DNA of 64,000 nt from Chroogloeocystis siderophila 5.2 s.c.1 (GCF_001904655.1 NZ_MRCC01000011.1:62001-126000), one strand, 5' to 3'; positions 27,701-35,778 are shown, counted from the first letter of the stretch. Made by a program: numbers and translations. The notes: a model not told the origin generated them from the letters alone.

Positions 27701-28638
27701 GAACCTAAATTGCTTAATATCCCAGCATAAAGACCACTTCCTTCTAGGATACTTATGTTTTGTGCAGCGATCGCAATATCCCCACCACCGCCACCTGCAA
27801 CAATAAACCCTGCTGCATTTTTCAAAGAAACATCAGCCCTTGATAAATTATCTGGAACTGACAAACTAAAATTATTGCCATTATGTTCTAAGCTGACGCT
27901 TCCTGTTCCTGCTACTGCTGCGAGATCAACGCGCCCACCGAAAGTAACGATTCCGCCACCATCTGCGGTGATATCTCCACCAACGAGTAGTAAGCTTTCA
28001 CCATCGGGAACTCTTAAACCAAAATATCCTGAATTACCTGCTGCATCTAATCCTGCTGGTGCTGTTGACCTGTTTTCAATAGAACTTGCATTAATTTGAT
28101 TAAACAAAAATGCTGAAGGACTCACTGTTAAGAGTGATGAAGGCACATTAGGACTTGATGCATTGAATAAACCTTGTTCGCCAAACCCAATTGCATTAGC
28201 CGTCGTCGCCACAAAAGAGCCTGCAACGTTCAAACTGGCATCTTGCCCAAAAATAATACCATTAGGATTCATCAAGAATAGGTTGGCATTACCTAAAACA
28301 CCAAGGGTACCCAGGATATTAGAAGGGTTGTTTCCTGTAACTCGACTGAGAATATTTTCAATTCCCGCAGGGTTACTAAAATAGGCTCCTCGTCCTGCAT
28401 CAATATTAAATTCTTGAAAACTGTGAAATAGGTTAGCCCCACGAGTTGCACCACCATCTATGCGCTCGCTAGCAGTCCCATTAATAACAACATTAGGTGA
28501 CACTACCGAATTTTCACTACCAAGTGTGGTATCTGGTGTAATCTGTGCTTGGGCGCATGTTGGTGAAAGTGCGATCGCACCTACTATTACCGTATGCACT
28601 AGCTGCAATCCACTCAAACTAAGTTTGCTATTAGTCAT
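24748..28638 (-). CDS. Filamentous-haemagglutinin-type TpsA exoprotein 1
   Basis: A 1296-residue secreted beta-helix protein. The signal peptide ends at PTCAQA; the TPS secretion domain follows (about 33-160) with ITPDTTLGSENS, FHSFQEFNIDAGRGAYFSNP and the hallmark NPNGIIFG. The long middle consists of Gly/Asn-rich repeats of the pattern GNAGxLTIxAxDSVxL, a right-handed beta-helix. The C-terminus has a conserved cap (ANSCVARSRNQAGSFLITGAGGLPSRPGE ... SRECS) shared with TpsA2, with one Cys in each part. Likely an adhesin or surface layer component. Upstream of tpsB in a two-gene operon. Ligand unknown. Confidence 0.92.
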   Translation of the reverse strand: MTNSKLSLSGLQLVHTVIVGAIALSPTCAQAQITPDTTLGSENSVVSPNVVINGTASERIDGGATRGANLFHSFQEFNIDAGRGAYFSNPAGIENILSRVTGNNPSNILGTLGVLGNANLFLMNPNGIIFGQDASLNVAGSFVATTANAIGFGEQGLFNASSPNVPSSLLTVSPSAFLFNQINASSIENRSTAPAGLDAAGNSGYFGLRVPDGESLLLVGGDITADGGGIVTFGGRVDLAAVAGTGSVSLEHNGNNFSLSVPDNLSRADVSLKNAAGFIVAGGGGGDIAIAAQNISILEGSGLYAGILSNLGSNGAQAGDITLDAQGVIAIANSGIFNTLYLGGLGNSGNIYIEAEQLNIQDNAAVQAVVNGQGNTSNILIKAKDSVEITDGGFLTNQVHRGTGNAGDITIETGRLSIRDGFVQADTFGQGNGDNLFVQASDSVEIIGNSWLTANVNTNAVGQGGNLTIDTGSLFVTNGAQIQALTFGQGNAGKVTITARDSVSFDGRENGVINGSPSGAFSIVGARGTGSVGGLEISANSLSITNRAQLGSWTSGIGNAGDIVIQVKDQVLLLNSMIINEVSDVGGSVGNGGDIRISTGSLVLKDGSALLADTENQGNAGSITIEARDTVILEGVGPNSLDVNEIIPSQISTTVERNAVGEGGNIRISTGLLSMRDGGFIATDTYGQGNAGDLTIKTSSLSLDSAQISASTSGNGNAGNLTVRASDSVVLNGEYAGENGQTGVPGGLLAQVEPNTGKGRGGNLTLETGRLSISNGSKVQVATLGQGDAGELEIDAADIQIFNTLDPEFFTGIFAGIIQDPRSQVLPRGNGGKLTLTTERLSIRNGGRVEASTSGEGNGGDIFVNAKDFVEVVGTNQNNAPSFLGADVSPPEVYTPASPEAITGNSGNLTLHTQQLSVRDGGRVSVSTYARGNAGELRIQASDLLVIGTTNNGLRSTVSAGVERGAIGNGGDLTITTERMSVRGGARVSVQTDGTGNAGTLQINAPGSLEIVGISADGQLRSELSAAVGSNSTGRGGNLKISTGQLSIREQGLITTQSQGQQDAGNIELDVQGTLQANNGEILTNASQASGGEIFITAQDIRLHGDSDIQTNVASGTGGGGNITLTANSILAFDDSDILAFAQDGRGGNITLNTPVFFGENFQPAAVNSDPNTLDSNNRADINATGAVAGVVDIPDVSFIQNSLTELPANLTNTETLVANSCVARSRNQAGSFLITGAGGLPSRPGEQAASTYSTGSVRSVSDTSSRTWQLGDPIVEPQAVYRLSNGQLILSRECS

Positions 28639-29156
28639 TACGGGTATATTGCCTCAACAATCCAATTACTCGGATCTGGGTCAGGGATAATTTGGTTCAA
28701 ATTATACTTGTATCTATGTTTACCAAAACTAAATATTTTCTTAAGAGCCGCTAGTCCTAACAACTGTGCTCTTGAGCATCTTGATGCGATCGCTGTCTCA
28801 AACTACAAAAAGATTAATAAACTAAACAAAATTGACATATATTTCCAGTATTAATACTTAAGCTCCAGAACCAAATAGAGCAGGATTCTCTTTCCACTTG
28901 AAGCGATCGAATGACTATCTGCGAATTCTGGCGCATTCATTCTATTTGAAGTAAGTATTGCACAAAATAGCAATCAAGCTGGCACTAAATTCCAATGTTT
29001 TAACTGACGATTTTTGTATCCTACTTAATAGGCAAAAAATGCTTGAGAAAATATTAATCAACAGCTACTTCTATTTTCAAATACCAGATATTTTCGTAGC
29101 TTCAACTCAAGCAGATAATGATTTTTCTGTAGTTTTTTAGTGGTAGAGGTAAATTT
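28639..29156. promoter_or_regulatory. Divergent 518-bp region upstream of tpsA1
   Basis: No convincing gene. It separates tpsA1 (minus) from a small secreted protein (plus) and should hold both promoters. HIP1-like GCGATCGC cores occur; no operator was recognised. A 60-codon open frame at 28958-29140 lacks a ribosome site and coding character. Confidence 0.45.
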
Positions 29157-29954
29157 ATGTTTACTAGCAACAGATTGCTAAAGCTATTGGTTACAACATT
29201 TGTATTTGTACCTACCATAACTATAAGCAGTTCCTCAGTATTAGCTAAATCTTTTCAACAAGAAACTACTTCAATATCACAAACAGCATTCAAAACAGAA
29301 CCACCTAACAACTCCTTACGTAACACCAATTTATCAGTGTTAGCCAGTTCTCCTGGCAATATCACACCAATGACAGTCCCTGGGGGTCGAGCATTTATTT
29401 ATAGTCTCTCTACAGCAGGAACAACCTATTCTGGTAATACAAATTTTCCTACTCAAAACACATCCTACACACCTGCTTTTAATTTTAGACTTCCTGGAGC
29501 ATTAGTACTTGAGTCAACACTAGCGGCTCAAAATACTAATAGAAGAAATGGAGTAAATCCAAGAGAAGTTGGACTTTTTATTGGTAATGACGCTTCTTTA
29601 AGTACTGCAGGAACATTACGTTATGGAACTCATACTTGGGTTCATCGGTATTGGGGAGGTAGAACTTTGGGCCGTCCTGCCCTAGATACAGCTTTTGTTA
29701 GCTTAAATAACATAACTAGCACTTTGAATGCTAGAGTCGATCCGCAATGGGCGCGTAACGATACTACTAATCTTTTTTCTTGGAGAAGTAGCATTTTCAG
29801 TGCTCCAAAACAGATTTTAGCAGGAGATATTAGTATTCGATTCACAAATGGAGGACGTAACGTTACTGGTAGTGCTACATTCTTTGGTAATGGCTATATA
29901 GAACCAGGTGCTTATGCCTATGTTGTAAATTTCACAGGAACACTTGCAAGATAA
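29157..29954 (+). CDS. Secreted protein of unknown function
   Basis: A 265-residue protein with a signal peptide (LLKLLVTTFVFVPTITISSSSVLAKS, cleavage near residue 31). The mature domain from about residue 65 looks beta-rich: SPGNITPMTVPGGRAFIYSLSTAGTTYSGNTNFPTQ, later LRYGTHTWVHRYWGGRTLGRP and an Asn/Gly-rich end. No cysteines in the mature part and no anchor, so it is periplasmic or released. A ribosome site GGTAGAGG lies before ATG 29157. It sits between tpsA1 and the PrcB/subtilase pair and ends at a good terminator. No family recognised. Confidence 0.72.
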   Translation: MFTSNRLLKLLVTTFVFVPTITISSSSVLAKSFQQETTSISQTAFKTEPPNNSLRNTNLSVLASSPGNITPMTVPGGRAFIYSLSTAGTTYSGNTNFPTQNTSYTPAFNFRLPGALVLESTLAAQNTNRRNGVNPREVGLFIGNDASLSTAGTLRYGTHTWVHRYWGGRTLGRPALDTAFVSLNNITSTLNARVDPQWARNDTTNLFSWRSSIFSAPKQILAGDISIRFTNGGRNVTGSATFFGNGYIEPGAYAYVVNFTGTLAR

Positions 29955-30006
29955 ATCAGCCTTATTGATCGAATTAATTTTTGCAAGTGTTATCATAAAA
30001 AAATTA

Positions 30007-30048
30007 GATGTAGTAGGATAGAAAATTTCCTGCTACGTCTTTATTATT
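30007..30048 (+). terminator. Rho-independent terminator
   Basis: GATGTAGTAGGA (30007-30018) pairs with TCCTGCTACGTC (30028-30039), a 12-bp stem with two G-U pairs on the RNA, then TTTATTATTT. It ends the 265-residue secreted protein gene. Confidence 0.75.
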
Positions 30049-30122
30049 TAAAACTGACAGTAGTTTCATCAACCAAGTACTATTTGATCTACATAAGCTA
30101 AAATTGAGTTAATATAACTTAG

Positions 30123-30674
30123 TTAACTAGAACATGAAGAAGTTATGTTTTTAGCATTTAAGTTAATAGCAGCGTTAGAATTTTGAGTTAAGATAAATAC
30201 GTTAGGTGTTGTAGGCTGCTGCGTTACAGGACAGTTTTCACTCGGAGTAATTTCGGTGTAGTGGATCAGCCATTGAGGAGTTTCGGAATCTGTTAGTTGC
30301 TCAATGCAGTCGATTTGCATGCTATATCCTCCAGTTGGTCGAGAACCAATAGTTAAGCCAATAACCATTTTTTGTTCAAAGTCAACAGAAGGAACAGGAA
30401 GTTTTTGTTCGTTTAAGTTGACATCTAAAAAAGAGAATTTGCGCCAAAAATTATTCCATTCTTGCTGATTTCTAAAAATAACAATTTTCGGTTCAGGTTC
30501 AAATCCTGCTACTAAAGGGTTGTAACCAACATCAATTAATTCAAAATCGATAGAATTATTCATATGACTAATTTGTAGTGTAGAAGGTTGAGAAGATATG
30601 AAGCGAGAAGCATTAGATTGCATGAAAAAAAGGCAACTTGTAGTAAGTGCGATCGCTATTCCCAATCTCAACAT
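30123..30674 (-). CDS. PrcB-like secreted protein (protease-complex subunit family)
   Basis: Read from ATG 30674 this is a 183-residue protein with a signal peptide (MLRLGIAIALTTSCLFFMQSNA); GGAGG at 30688-30684 fixes this start, although the frame is open to another ATG at 30758. The C-terminal domain matches the PrcB C-terminal family pattern: VDFEQKMVIGLTIGSRPTGGYSMQI, then ITPSENCPVTQQPTTPNVFIL. In Treponema denticola PrcB is needed for stability and activity of the subtilisin-like dentilisin. Here the gene directly follows a subtilase gene on the same strand. The cysteine pair may form a disulphide. The functional link is inferred from family and neighbourhood. Confidence 0.78.
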   Translation of the reverse strand: MLRLGIAIALTTSCLFFMQSNASRFISSQPSTLQISHMNNSIDFELIDVGYNPLVAGFEPEPKIVIFRNQQEWNNFWRKFSFLDVNLNEQKLPVPSVDFEQKMVIGLTIGSRPTGGYSMQIDCIEQLTDSETPQWLIHYTEITPSENCPVTQQPTTPNVFILTQNSNAAINLNAKNITSSCSS

Positions 30675-30822
30675 TTTTACAAGCCTCCGTTCTATATTTG
30701 TCGTGAATGGAGTTTGCACTAACTGAATATGGTGAGACAGCTTTTTAGTCTGCCCCACTTTTGTTATCTTTACAATTTAATTTGATGGGCTGCTCATTCA
30801 AGTCTACATAGTTGCATTTCAA

Positions 30823-32697
30823 TTATGCAGCACCGCGTCCAATTGCCATCGCGCGTCGCACAGCAGCATCAGCATTCACAAATCCATGACCATAAACTGT
30901 ATCGTAGCCTCTTGCACCTAAATCAAAAGCTGTTTGCGACAATATTTGTTTAATTCGGGTACCAGAAAGATTGCGATTAGCACTCCACACTAAAGATGCG
31001 ACACCTGTAACATTTGGCGCTGCGGCCGAGGTACCATCGAACCCAGGAATGCTTCCGGTTCCCCAAAAACCAAATTGCCCATAGCGATTAGCATAAGGCG
31101 CGATCACCTCAGAAGGTCCCATTAAAGTGAGTCCAGTTCCGTACTGCGAACCCCAACCGTTTGGACCTGGATATGAAATGCGATCGCCTGGCGTAGTTAC
31201 ACTATTGTTTGCACTACGTGTACCCCAAGACGCACCTACAGAGATAACATTGCTGTACAACCTTGCGAGTGTTGCGGGATAAGAGATACCACTTGCTCCT
31301 AGATGACCCTCGTTACCTGCGGCAATAACAAAAAGAACGTTGGGGTTATTAGCAACAACTTGATTGAAAGCAGGGAAAATATCAGTTCGACCAAAATTAC
31401 TCAATCCTGGCGCCCCTAGACTCATATTGATGACAAGACGTTGCCCTTGACTATTAGCTTGATTAATCATCGCTTGCGTAGCTTGAGCTAAGTCAAAATC
31501 TCCCTGTTCTCTACCAGGACCAGGTATGACATCAATGTTAACAACAGGAGAATTCCAGTTGATGCCACTCATTCCTAAGCCATTGTTACTTCTCGCTGCA
31601 ATAATGCCCTGAACCGCAGTACCGTGAGAAGTAAAATTATCTCCATCTGTAAACTCATCGCGGTAGTTATTGCCAAATACAAGAGTTTTGTCAGCGTTTA
31701 ACTCAGGGTGAATGTTACCATTACCATTTACTCCTAAGCCTGAATCTTGAACGCCAACTAGTACATTTGTGGAACCCTTAGTAAAGTGCCAGGCGTTATG
31801 CACGCCCATCATGTGCAAATTCCACTGTTGATTAAACAAGGGATCGTTACGTCTGACAAAGCGGTTAATTGTCCGATCTGCGAAGCGAATGCGATCAATT
31901 CCTTCAAACAAAATTTGACTGCCATTGTTGAGTGTAATCGCATCAAAGACGCGCGCACCATTTCCAGGGTTGTAAACTACCCCACCTCCACTAGCATTGG
32001 CAAGATTTAATCTAGCTGTAGTTGAGGAAATATTAGCAAGATTCAGTGTGTCTAATGCTCCACTACCAAAATCTACATTACCGTTGCCAGAAATGACTGT
32101 ACGATTAAATCCAGATTGCCAAGTAAATGTATCCGCGCCTAAGTTGCCTAAGACTGTACGTACACCATTGACAATTGGCGTAGCAGATAAGCTAAGACGG
32201 TAATTTGTGTTACCAGTGTACCGAAAGACGTTAATATAATAAGTCCCTGCTGTTAAGCTGCCGTCTATCCATTCTGATGTTGTACCAGAAGCACCAGAAA
32301 TTGCCAGGCGCGTACCATTTCCGTTGAGTAACTCGACATCAGCATCTGCTGTGAGACCATTTAGAGATAAGTTGAAACTACTGTTACTTGCTAAGCTGAA
32401 GCGATAAATATCCGAAACATCGCTATTACCAACAAAATCTGTTAGGGTAAATGGGCGATTGAGAGTACCAAGATTATACGCAGTCGCTAAGGTACTTCCA
32501 GGATCGGGTGTCACTTGTGGTGTGACTGAATTCGAGAAACTAGAACTGTAAGATGTTCTACTATTTGATAGTGGATCGTCAAATTCTGGTGATATTCCTA
32601 AATCAAGTAGTCTAGATGTTGAATGTAACTTTTCTAACGACTCATTAGCACTAGTAACAGAAAAAGACTCATGATTGCGACGAGAGGTAGCTAGCAT
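30823..32697 (-). CDS. S8 subtilisin-like serine peptidase with PPC domain
   Basis: A 624-residue peptidase. Residues 65-170 form a PPC-type beta-sandwich (DPGSTLATAYNLGTL ... SDIYRFSL), 180-280 a FHA/calcium-repeat-like beta region, and about 290-615 the catalytic domain with Asp-His-Ser triad D318 (VQDSG), H358 (SHGTAV) and S557 (GTSAAAP), plus oxyanion N462 (AAGNEGH). No Sec signal peptide is seen; the polar N-terminus is shared by many cyanobacterial subtilases exported by type I or other routes. It is followed 148 bp later by the PrcB-like start. Upstream is the decayed IS630 copy, about 230 bp away, which may have altered its promoter. Confidence 0.93.
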   Translation of the reverse strand: MLATSRRNHESFSVTSANESLEKLHSTSRLLDLGISPEFDDPLSNSRTSYSSSFSNSVTPQVTPDPGSTLATAYNLGTLNRPFTLTDFVGNSDVSDIYRFSLASNSSFNLSLNGLTADADVELLNGNGTRLAISGASGTTSEWIDGSLTAGTYYINVFRYTGNTNYRLSLSATPIVNGVRTVLGNLGADTFTWQSGFNRTVISGNGNVDFGSGALDTLNLANISSTTARLNLANASGGGVVYNPGNGARVFDAITLNNGSQILFEGIDRIRFADRTINRFVRRNDPLFNQQWNLHMMGVHNAWHFTKGSTNVLVGVQDSGLGVNGNGNIHPELNADKTLVFGNNYRDEFTDGDNFTSHGTAVQGIIAARSNNGLGMSGINWNSPVVNIDVIPGPGREQGDFDLAQATQAMINQANSQGQRLVINMSLGAPGLSNFGRTDIFPAFNQVVANNPNVLFVIAAGNEGHLGASGISYPATLARLYSNVISVGASWGTRSANNSVTTPGDRISYPGPNGWGSQYGTGLTLMGPSEVIAPYANRYGQFGFWGTGSIPGFDGTSAAAPNVTGVASLVWSANRNLSGTRIKQILSQTAFDLGARGYDTVYGHGFVNADAAVRRAMAIGRGAA

Positions 32698-32924
32698 TTT
32701 TGTTTTCTCTATAAAAGTGTTTCTATTTCTGCATTAGGTGCTTACTTTGAAAGTAAATAAACTGAAATTCATCTTAAAATTGCTACAGTCAACTTAAGAT
32801 TATCTTTCTTTTTACCTATAACCTAAAAGCAGCATTATGAGTTTGTATGCTTTTTAAAATATAGAGAAAATGCAGGTAAAGTCTTGCAGTTTTGTGCAAA
32901 TTTCATTGCTAAAGGCAGACATAA

Positions 32925-34054
32925 TATAGCAATCCTAAATAGGTGGAAATAGGCAGAAGCAGATAAGCGAGAGAAACCTTTGTAGTCGCGCTGAGAAGCT
33001 AATGAATAGCTTGAGACAATTTATTGCCAGCACAACGGATGCAAGAGAGCTCAAACGCGCCCTAGCGGTCCAAATGCGGCAACAAGGTGATCCTGACCAA
33101 CAGATAGAATCGCTGTTGGAGGTATAGCAGAGTTTCATCAGTAAATGGCAGCAACTCTACCAACAGCAAGGCATCGATGTACTCAAATTAGGATACTGGG
33201 GTACGCAAGGCTATCTAGATGATAGGTCTAAACAAGCAGTAATGGAATGGCTGCGTCAGCGGCAGACATGTCAACGCGAAGAGTTGCTCGCTCACGTGGA
33301 TCTCACCTATGGAGTTGTCTTTAAGTCGCAACAGAGTTACAGAGTTACTACGACTTGCTGCATCAAGCTGGATCATGGAAGAAAACGCAGGCACAACGTT
33401 CCCAGAAGGACGAGGTGCAACTCACCCAAAAACACACCAAAAACACAAGAGATTGTGGAGTTACTGATGAGATGGCGCAGTCAAATCGCTTCTGGGCAAG
33501 TGCGGGTGTTGTTGGTTGATGAATGCCATTTGCTCTGGGGCGATGCTTGTGGCTATGTTTGGGGCAAAACTAACCAACGCCTTGAAGTACCGATGGCTTC
33601 TGAGCGGCAACGCCAGACCTACTATGGTGCGTTCGATTACGCCAGCAAGCAGTTTTATCTCCAAGCCTACGATGCTGGGAACACAGACAACACAATTGCC
33701 TTTTTAAACTATCTGCGCTTGCTCGATGAGCAAGCGCGTTTGCTGATTATTGGGGATGGTGCAAGCTACCATCGCTCGCAACAGTTGCGGGCGTTTTTGG
33801 CTGCTGTCAACGCTGGACTGCGCTTTGAAGACTGGAAGATTGAGTGTATTCGCTTTGCGCCTCATGCTCCAGAGCAAAATCCGGTGGAAGACATTTGGTT
33901 GCAAGCCAAGCAGTTCATTCGCAAATTCTTCTTGTTGTGTAAGTTCTTTGCTGTAGTCAAATATCTATTTGAGCTTGTCACCCATCAACAGTCCTTTACC
34001 TTTTAGAAAGCCTTTTTGTATGGTTAATGCCACATCCTATTTAGGATTGCTATA
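32925..34054. mobile_element. IS630-family insertion sequence, decayed
   Basis: The ends are a perfect 19-bp inverted repeat: TATAGCAATCCTAAATAGG (32925-32943) and CCTATTTAGGATTGCTATA (34036-34054). Terminal TA dinucleotides agree with the TA target preference of IS630/Tc1-mariner elements. The length of 1130 bp is normal. The transposase inside is broken, yet the intact ends could still be moved in trans by a related enzyme. Confidence 0.9.
33002..34006 (+). pseudogene. IS630-family transposase, inactivated
   Basis: Reading starts at ATG 33002 (MNSLRQFIASTTDARELKRA), but TAG at 33125-33127 stops it after 41 residues where the family has a sense codon. The same frame resumes with QSFISKWQQLYQQQGIDVL. 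At about 33330-33345 an 8-bp tandem duplication (AGAGTTAC twice) shifts the frame, so YYDLLHQAGSSWKKTQAQRS is now in another frame. A second indel in a repeated CCAAAAACACA (about 33426-33447) restores it. The DDE catalytic domain after that is intact: LLVDECHLLWGD, LIIGDGASYHRS and FAPHAPEQNPVEDIW. No functional protein is expected. Confidence 0.88.
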
Positions 34055-34129
34055 GATAGGTCAGACTCCTGAAATTGCATCATCGATCCACCCACACTCT
34101 GGGCTTATATTTAGCTAATTTATTTATTT

Positions 34130-34483
34130 CTACCACGTAAACAAAGGGTGCGTGTCTAATAATTCAAGTTGTTCATCTTTCGTCCACCGCTGTCGAGGTT
34201 GAATGATTTCCTCGCCATTATAGAACGAGCGTTCGATAACCAACTCGCCATTGATATACCTAGCGCCCTCTGGCTCCCACAATTCTTCATCGGGTTCTAA
34301 ATCGCACGGGTTGATGTAGGGTTCGTCTTGCTCCGCTTTCAAACCCAAAAAGTCTACAAAGTGCTTGCCCTCTAATTCAGGATCAAGTCGAAAGTCCAAG
34401 CAACTATCGCCCTCCGGTCCGTAAGGATGAACTGCGCAAACAAGAAAAGGTTCGCGAGCGCATAAAAGACAGCGATCGCCCAA
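34130..34483 (-). CDS. Conserved-type hypothetical protein, start uncertain
   Basis: About 117 residues from TTG 34483. The N-terminus GDRCLLCAREPFLVCAVHP has C-x2-C plus a third Cys; the C-terminus IQPRQRWTKDEQLELLDTHPLFTW is the kind of motif conserved in a cyanobacterial hypothetical family. The frame stays open for ten codons further upstream to a TGA and would add another Cys (PCGDFRL), yet has no ATG or GTG. Either TTG is used or the 5' end is damaged. It lies in the mobile-element-rich stretch, beside the IS630 copy. A metal-binding role is only suggested by the cysteines. Confidence 0.55.
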   Translation of the reverse strand: MGDRCLLCAREPFLVCAVHPYGPEGDSCLDFRLDPELEGKHFVDFLGLKAEQDEPYINPCDLEPDEELWEPEGARYINGELVIERSFYNGEEIIQPRQRWTKDEQLELLDTHPLFTW

Positions 34484-34652
34484 GCGGAAGTCGCCGCATG
34501 GCTCTAGGTTGAATCACAGTAGTGTCCTCCAATGCTGCTACTACTGTAATGCCCAATTGCAAAGGCGATATCTAAGCAGCACGAAGAGCGATCGCATCTT
34601 TTACCAAAAGGAATAAGAAGATAAATGTAAAATAGACATCTCATGATACAAT

Positions 34653-34672
34653 GTGACCACAGAGTGACCACA
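34653..34672 (+). promoter_or_regulatory. Direct-repeat operator of the toxin-antitoxin pair
   Basis: GTGACCACA occurs twice (34653-34661 and 34664-34672), 11 bp apart, so both copies face the same side of the helix. It ends 14 bp before the antitoxin ATG. Phd/YefM antitoxins bind such repeats to autoregulate. The assignment is inference from position and spacing. Confidence 0.5.
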
Positions 34673-34686
34673 TTATAGTGATTGTG

Positions 34687-34932
34687 ATGAAAAGTGTAGG
34701 TATACGCGAGTTTAGAGATAAAGCTTCTCAGTATTTGGCAAGTAAAGAAGCGATCGCAATCAAGCGTCATGGCAAAATAACAGGTTTCTATATTCCAGTT
34801 AGCGAGTCAGATGAAAAAGAAATTCAAGCAGCATTAATGCGGCTCTCCCAAACAATAGAAACTGCATTAGCTCAAAGTGGCTGGGATGAAGAAAAACTTA
34901 GCCAAGCATTAGATTTGTCGCAACCCGAATAA
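34687..34932 (+). CDS. Phd/YefM-type antitoxin
   Basis: An 81-residue protein from ATG 34687 (GTG 34678 would add three residues). The N-terminal half MKSVGIREFRDKASQYLASKEAIAIKRHGKITGFYIP is the Phd/YefM DNA-binding fold; the C-terminal half (ALAQSGWDEEKLSQALDL) is a helical toxin-neutralising tail. The stop overlaps the toxin start region by one base gap (toxin ATG at 34934), so the two are translationally coupled. It should repress its own promoter through the GTGACCACA repeats upstream. Confidence 0.85.
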   Translation: MKSVGIREFRDKASQYLASKEAIAIKRHGKITGFYIPVSESDEKEIQAALMRLSQTIETALAQSGWDEEKLSQALDLSQPE

Positions 34933-34933
34933 A

Positions 34934-35362
34934 ATGCGCTTAGTAGTTGATGCCAATATTTTGGTAGCAGAACTAATCCGTAAACGAGGAAGAGAGTTAA
35001 TCGTTCATCCTGCGTTAGAACTTTATATGGCACAGATGGCTTGGGAGGAAACTTGCCACGAATTGAGTAAGCGAGTAGAAAAAATGGTACAAAAGCAAGT
35101 ATTTTCCCAAGAGGTCGGACAAAAGCTATTGACTGATGCGATCGCTCTGGCTGAAACTAAAGTGCTTGTAGTACCTCATGAAGTTTATGCCTCGTACGAA
35201 GTTATTGCCAAACTTCGCATTCCCCGCGATCCCAATGACTGGTTTACTGTTGCCCTGGCTTTAGTTTTACAAGCGGGAATTTGGACGAACGATAGTGATT
35301 TTTTGGGATGTGGTTTACCTACGTGGACTACAGAAACGCTGATTTCGCACCTAGCGCTGTAA
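34934..35362 (+). CDS. PIN-domain toxin (VapC-like ribonuclease)
   Basis: A 142-residue PIN nuclease. The acidic active-site set is present: D6 (VVDANIL), E38/E39 (MAWEET), D102 (RDPNDWFTVALAL) and D120/D122 (TNDSDFLG), ordered as in VapC Mg2+-dependent RNases. It is the second gene of a two-gene type II toxin-antitoxin module with a Phd-like partner, a common swap of antitoxin class. Located among mobile elements, where such modules stabilise DNA. RNA target unknown. No truncation seen. Confidence 0.86.
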   Translation: MRLVVDANILVAELIRKRGRELIVHPALELYMAQMAWEETCHELSKRVEKMVQKQVFSQEVGQKLLTDAIALAETKVLVVPHEVYASYEVIAKLRIPRDPNDWFTVALALVLQAGIWTNDSDFLGCGLPTWTTETLISHLAL

Positions 35363-35373
35363 CAATATCTAGC

Positions 35374-35416
35374 GGAAACTTCCGTGCGGGGGTTCCCCCC
35401 GTTGAGGAAAGTTTCC
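35374..35416. repeat. Strong nested hairpin after the toxin gene
   Basis: An outer stem GGAAACTT (35374-35381)/AAGTTTCC (35409-35416) encloses a GC stem CGGGGG-TTC-CCCCCG (35387-35401). It begins 12 bp after the toxin stop. No T-run follows, so it is more like an mRNA-stabilising or dispersed repeat element than a terminator. Confidence 0.5.
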
Positions 35417-35478
35417 AAGACATAAGCAGGGACTTATAGATTAAATAGAATTTGTGCGATCGCTCCCACTTAACCTAT

Positions 35479-35778
35479 TTAATTACTTTTACAAAACTCA
35501 GGGTGAAACTTATGAAGCAATGCGCCTTGAGGAAATCCTTCTCTTTTTAGTTGGTGACGATTTAGATAATCCGTATCTAAAATCCCATAGCACTTAGTTT
35601 TTGCAGCAGTCTCCATCACAAACTTTTTATTAAAGACAACTCCAAAATAGGCAAAATCACTTGTTTCTTCAACCCAAGTTGGATCGATGACTTCCATATT
35701 GTCGTTCACTAACCAAGCATGAGATAAAGCTATGGGCATATCGTCTTGAATAGCAAATCCCTCGCAGTAGCTAAACAA
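35479..35778 (-). pseudogene. 5'-truncated hypothetical gene
   Basis: The open frame gives FSYCEGFAIQDDMPIALSHAWLVNDNMEVIDPTWVEETSDFAYFGVVFNKKFV, a pattern seen in cyanobacterial hypothetical proteins in which a longer N-terminal half precedes YCEGFA. Here the frame closes (TAA) only a dozen codons upstream and offers no ATG or GTG; TTG 35778 is the only formal start. The missing front end suggests truncation by rearrangement. It lies between the toxin-antitoxin pair and other fragments. The function of the intact family is not known to me. Confidence 0.5.

Noticed and set aside
24748-28638. Periodic repeats considered as a CRISPR array
   Set aside because: The periodicity is in an open reading frame encoding beta-helix repeats; unit sequences vary and there are no spacer-like segments.
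25712-28690. Several plus-strand open frames of 60-115 codons opposite tpsA1
   Set aside because: They mirror the Gly/Asn-rich repeats of the minus-strand gene and read as Pro/Ser/Leu-rich shadows without ribosome sites.
28958-29140. 60-codon frame upstream of the 265-residue secreted protein
   Set aside because: No ribosome site; it lies in the expected promoter region.
35374-35416. GTGCG in this hairpin as a group II intron 5' end
   Set aside because: GTGCG is followed by a GC palindrome rather than the expected intron start, and no domain I structure follows; orientation and distance to the 3' fragment do not help.
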